A stretch of DNA of 16,304 nucleotides from NCBI GenBank assembly GCA_004293505.1, contig RDYY01000004.1:1-16304 (forward strand). The letters are read 5' to 3'. The notes below the pieces were generated by a model. It made no database searches. It had not been told where the DNA came from and was given only the letters and a program-made list of their open reading frames with translations. Both the position numbers and the translations under genes were made by a program. The first letter of the stretch is position 1; every line of letters begins with the position of its first letter. Positions 14,078 through 16,304 of the stretch are shown here, one piece after another. Source of the DNA: Sphingobacteriia bacterium. GTDB taxonomy: Bacteria > Bacteroidota > Bacteroidia > Chitinophagales > Chitinophagaceae.

Positions 14078-15267
14078 ACTGATTCAGATTGAAAGAGGGC
14101 GGGAATGGTTTTTAAAATCAACCGAATGTCGTTCAAAAAGCTGTGGTTTTTAGCATATAGATTATCCAATTCCAGCCTTTCTTCTTCGGACATTTCGCCC
14201 TTTCCTCTTTTCTCGACCTGCCACAAACCTGTGATACCAGCAGGAGCCAGAAAACGCATGGCATATTTATCCGTAGTCAGTTTTTCGGCCTCATAAAGAG
14301 GAAGGGGGCGATTTCCTACTATGCTCATGTCCCCAATCATTACATTCCAGAGCTGGGGCAATTCGTCGATACTGGTATTGCGGATGAATTTACCTACCCG
14401 GGTAATCCGCGGATCATCTTTTAATTTAAAAAAGGCAGAACCGGCCATGCTTTTTTTCTCGTCCATGTATTTCTTCTCACACCACTCTATTTTGTCCGCA
14501 TAAATAGGGAAACGACACTTGCTCCCCTTGGCAGCACAATCAGCACACAGGACATTATCAGCTGCAACAGTTGCCGACTCAATTTCCGTTGTTGGCGCGT
14601 ATTGGTTGAGGTGCTTGAGGTCTTTCAGCCGTTGGTCGGCATTGACATACATGGACCGAAATTTGTAAAACTTAAAAGTTTGGTACCCCGTTCCAACCCT
14701 GAGTGCATAGTAAAAAACTGGCCCCTTAGACTCTAATTTCAACAATATGGCGACCAGCAAAAAAAGAGGAGTCAGCAACAATAATACAGCACCAGAAAAA
14801 ACAATGTCAAAAATGCGTTTGACCAAAGGTGTCTTGTAAGAGTGATAACTGGATTGAATTGCTGGGTGTTGTAGCCGGTGCCACTGTTTCAACAAAAACC
14901 CTATGCGCAAGGCAAAAGCCTCCTGGTCCAAGGGCAGAAGAAATACATCCGCTATGCCAGAACGCAAAAGAAAATCCCTGTCTTTGTCAGACAAAGCCGA
15001 TGTCAACAGAAAAAAAGGTTTGTTGAAAGAAAACTCATTTACGAGGGTTTGAAAAAGCGTCACCCCACCCATCCCCTGCACCGTCCCCTGTGAGAAAACA
15101 GCTTCTACCAAGTAGTTCTTCTTTTTCCAATCGTCCACAAAAGCAACAGCGTTGGGGTAGGCCCGTACATCAGCGTCGGGAGGCAAAGCCATGCGAATTT
15201 GTTCGATCAGAGGGAGGTCACATCCCACACAAACCAAGGTTGCCAGTTCGGTTGCAGAATAGGCCAT
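14074..15267 (-). CDS. Phosphoglycosyl transferase with N-terminal pseudo-receiver domain and Cys4 insert
   Basis: A 397-residue fusion. Residues 8-128 look like a receiver domain that lost its active site: CVGCD replaces the first acidic cluster, AVFSQGTVQGMGG has Ser where the phospho-Asp belongs, LLTSA keeps the Thr/Ser position and LLPLD lacks the Lys. Residues about 147-395 form a bacterial sugar transferase (PF02397 type): KRIFDIVFSGA, one hydrophobic re-entrant segment (156-177), KFYKFRSMY, DPRITRVGKFIRNTSIDELPQLWN with the catalytic Asp-Glu pair D301-E302, and GDMSIVGNRP, where Asn replaces the usual Pro. It would move a sugar phosphate onto undecaprenyl phosphate to start the repeat unit. 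An insert (about 212-276) carries four Cys (241, 244, 251, 263). It is co-transcribed with the receiver upstream (five-base gap). Confidence 0.9.
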   Translation of the reverse strand: MAYSATELATLVCVGCDLPLIEQIRMALPPDADVRAYPNAVAFVDDWKKKNYLVEAVFSQGTVQGMGGVTLFQTLVNEFSFNKPFFLLTSALSDKDRDFLLRSGIADVFLLPLDQEAFALRIGFLLKQWHRLQHPAIQSSYHSYKTPLVKRIFDIVFSGAVLLLLTPLFLLVAILLKLESKGPVFYYALRVGTGYQTFKFYKFRSMYVNADQRLKDLKHLNQYAPTTEIESATVAADNVLCADCAAKGSKCRFPIYADKIEWCEKKYMDEKKSMAGSAFFKLKDDPRITRVGKFIRNTSIDELPQLWNVMIGDMSIVGNRPLPLYEAEKLTTDKYAMRFLAPAGITGLWQVEKRGKGEMSEEERLELDNLYAKNHSFLNDIRLILKTIPALFQSESV

Positions 15268-15272
15268 AGCAG

Positions 15273-15668
15273 CTATTTTCTGGAGCGCCGCAACACCACT
15301 TTCAGGCGGGCTTCCAATTCTTTGGGGTTGAAAGGTTTAACCAAATAATCATCCGCACCAGCTTCCAAACACTGGATGATTTTTTCAGAACTTTCTTCGC
15401 CCGATAAAATGATGATGGGAATGGCGCCAAAAAAGCCACTGGCCCTAACTTGTTTGGTCAATTCCAGCCCACCCATTTCGGGGGTATTGAGGTCAGAAAT
15501 GATCAAATCGGGCAAGTTGCCTTTTTGCAGGTAAGAAAGCGCTTCCAAGCCGTCACTGAACAGTTCAACTTGGTAAAGACTTCCCAAGTATTTCTTGAGA
15601 ATCATTTGCATGGTGAGCTCATCTTCCACCACAACAATTTGCAAGGGCAAGGAGGGGGATCCTGACAT
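15273..15668 (-). CDS. Receiver-only response regulator upstream of the sugar transferase
   Basis: A 131-residue protein consisting of one complete receiver domain. Active-site residues are E15-D16 (VVVEDE), the phospho-acceptor D59 in IISDLNTPEMGG, S89 in ILSG, and K111 in LVKPF, so it should accept phosphate. There is no DNA-binding or enzymatic output domain; the basic tail LRRSRK follows the last helix. Its stop lies five bases before the start of the pseudo-receiver/sugar transferase gene, which suggests equal expression and possibly direct contact between the two receiver folds. Phosphorylation might thus tune initiation of polysaccharide synthesis, though this is inference. The ATG at 15668 is preceded by a putative promoter about twenty bases upstream. 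No histidine kinase gene is in view. Confidence 0.9.
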   Translation of the reverse strand: MSGSPSLPLQIVVVEDELTMQMILKKYLGSLYQVELFSDGLEALSYLQKGNLPDLIISDLNTPEMGGLELTKQVRASGFFGAIPIIILSGEESSEKIIQCLEAGADDYLVKPFNPKELEARLKVVLRRSRK

Positions 15669-15689
15669 AAACGCAGAGACTGATTGGGC

Positions 15690-15697
15690 TAAAGATA
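15690..15697 (-). promoter_or_regulatory. Putative -7 element for the response regulator/sugar transferase pair
   Basis: The minus strand reads TATCTTTA, one mismatch from TAnnTTTG, 21 bases before the ATG at 15668; with the preceding T it matches nine bases of the element at 13370-13378. No convincing -33 TTTG is present, and the implied leader is short. The other half of this 108-base divergent region should hold the promoter of the plus-strand GT2 gene, for which I see no clear match. Confidence 0.35.
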
Positions 15698-15776
15698 AGG
15701 CATCCCCTTTATGCTTTGGTTGGTCACATGGAATTAATGTCTAAATTTATTCAAAAGACCCCCAAAACCTCTATTC

Positions 15777-16304
15777 ATGCGCCCCATTTTTATTCCCGAT
15801 GATGTACAAGAAAAATTCAATGCTGACCCCAACAACAAAAACCTGCCCCTTACCATCCAAAATGCATATCAATCACTGAACAAAGGACCAGTTGACGTTT
15901 CTGTAGTCATGCCAGCCTACAACGAAGAGAAGAATATTTTACAAACGCTTTGGTCCCTTTGCGAAAACCAAACGCAGTGGTCAGTAGAAATCATAGTAGT
16001 AGACAACAATTCAAAAGATAATACGGCAGAAAAAGTCAAGTCTTGTGGCATTCCCTGCCATTTTGAACCCATACAAGGCATCACCCAGGCCAGGAACAGC
16101 GGGTTGGCGCTAGCAAAAGGAAAATACATTTTGAATGCCGATGCCGACACCATCTACCCCAAGGGTTGGATAGAACACATGGTCAACCCCTTGGCCAAAA
16201 ACAACCGTTATGCCCTGACTTATGGCAATTTCGCTTTCATACCCATTGGGAACACGGGCCGGGTAACTTATTTTTTTTATGAATTCTTGGCCGATTTTTC
16301 GCGG
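15777..16304 (+). CDS. GT2 family glycosyltransferase, N-terminal part (3' end outside window)
   Basis: The frame is open from the ATG at 15777 to the window edge, giving 176 residues. After a 40-residue leader without a signal peptide, a GT-A domain begins: VSVVMPAYNEEKNI (41-54), IIVVDNNSKDNT (72-83) for the nucleotide, QARNSGLALAKGKYI (104-118) and the metal-binding LNADADTIYP (119-128). The remainder, including the catalytic base and any membrane anchor, is missing. The aromatic stretch VTYFFYEF (163-170) could precede or be part of such an anchor. It probably extends the same or a related polysaccharide, as it is divergent from the sugar transferase operon. No earlier in-frame ATG exists, and codon use matches its neighbours. 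It is cut by the window edge rather than visibly broken. Confidence 0.85.
   Translation, partial: MRPIFIPDDVQEKFNADPNNKNLPLTIQNAYQSLNKGPVDVSVVMPAYNEEKNILQTLWSLCENQTQWSVEIIVVDNNSKDNTAEKVKSCGIPCHFEPIQGITQARNSGLALAKGKYILNADADTIYPKGWIEHMVNPLAKNNRYALTYGNFAFIPIGNTGRVTYFFYEFLADFSR

Noticed and set aside
15728..15802. 24-codon plus-strand frame beginning ATGGAATTAATG upstream of the last glycosyltransferase
   Set aside because: It overlaps the start of the GT2 gene in another frame and has no ribosome-binding site or hydrophobic character; chance is the better explanation.
1..16304. CRISPR arrays, tRNA or rRNA genes, insertion sequences, riboswitches
   Set aside because: I saw no regularly spaced direct repeats, no tRNA-like cloverleaf with a CCA or T-loop signature, no transposase motifs or terminal inverted repeats, and no gap over about 130 bases that could hold a structured RNA.

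Overview
The window reads as a chromosomal exopolysaccharide/capsule assembly locus of a Bacteroidota bacterium, perhaps from the Saprospiria or Cytophagia side; the class is a guess. Reasons: moderate-to-low GC, few Shine-Dalgarno sites, -7 elements resembling the Bacteroidota TAnnTTTG consensus, and protein families such as the Bacteroidota-type sugar transferase and the TolC-like protein beside a Wzc-like protein. Codon use looks uniform, with no insertion sequence, tRNA, rRNA or CRISPR array, so nothing points to recent transfer.

Layout. Bases 3-98 hold the tail of a plus-strand gene that ends at a strong hairpin terminator (119-146). Converging on it, on the minus strand, are an HD-domain phosphohydrolase (171-749), a YitT-type membrane protein (739-1632) and a single-domain response regulator (1678-2106). 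Upstream of these lies a compact minus-strand operon transcribed from about 13.37 kb down to 2204. In transcription order it encodes: a one-repeat TolC-like outer-membrane protein, a Wzc/BY-kinase-like co-polymerase, a membrane GT2 with a QRARW motif, an overlooked 49-residue membrane protein, a Wzy/O-antigen-ligase-like polymerase, a GT-B glycosyltransferase, a Wzx-type flippase, a GT14-like glycosyltransferase and two more GT2 enzymes. Most junctions overlap or are a few bases long, which suggests translational coupling.

At 13.33-13.45 kb a divergent promoter region separates this operon from a plus-strand hexapeptide acetyltransferase (13454-14077). That gene converges, sharing a 4-base TTAA, with a minus-strand pair: a receiver-only response regulator (15273-15668) followed by a phosphoglycosyl transferase (14074-15267). 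The transferase carries a degenerate receiver domain at its N-terminus and a four-cysteine insert inside its catalytic domain. A divergent GT2 gene starts at 15777 and runs off the window.

How it could work: the phosphoglycosyl transferase starts the repeat unit on undecaprenyl phosphate; the GT2, GT14 and GT-B enzymes extend it; the acetyltransferase may decorate it; Wzx flips it; the Wzy-like protein polymerises it; the Wzc-like and half-TolC proteins would handle chain length and export. No Wza-type export protein, sugar-nucleotide synthesis gene or histidine kinase is present. The most unusual points are the pseudo-receiver/sugar-transferase fusion beside a true receiver, its cysteine insert, the degenerate Wzc ATPase, the half-size TolC protein and the tiny coupled membrane protein.
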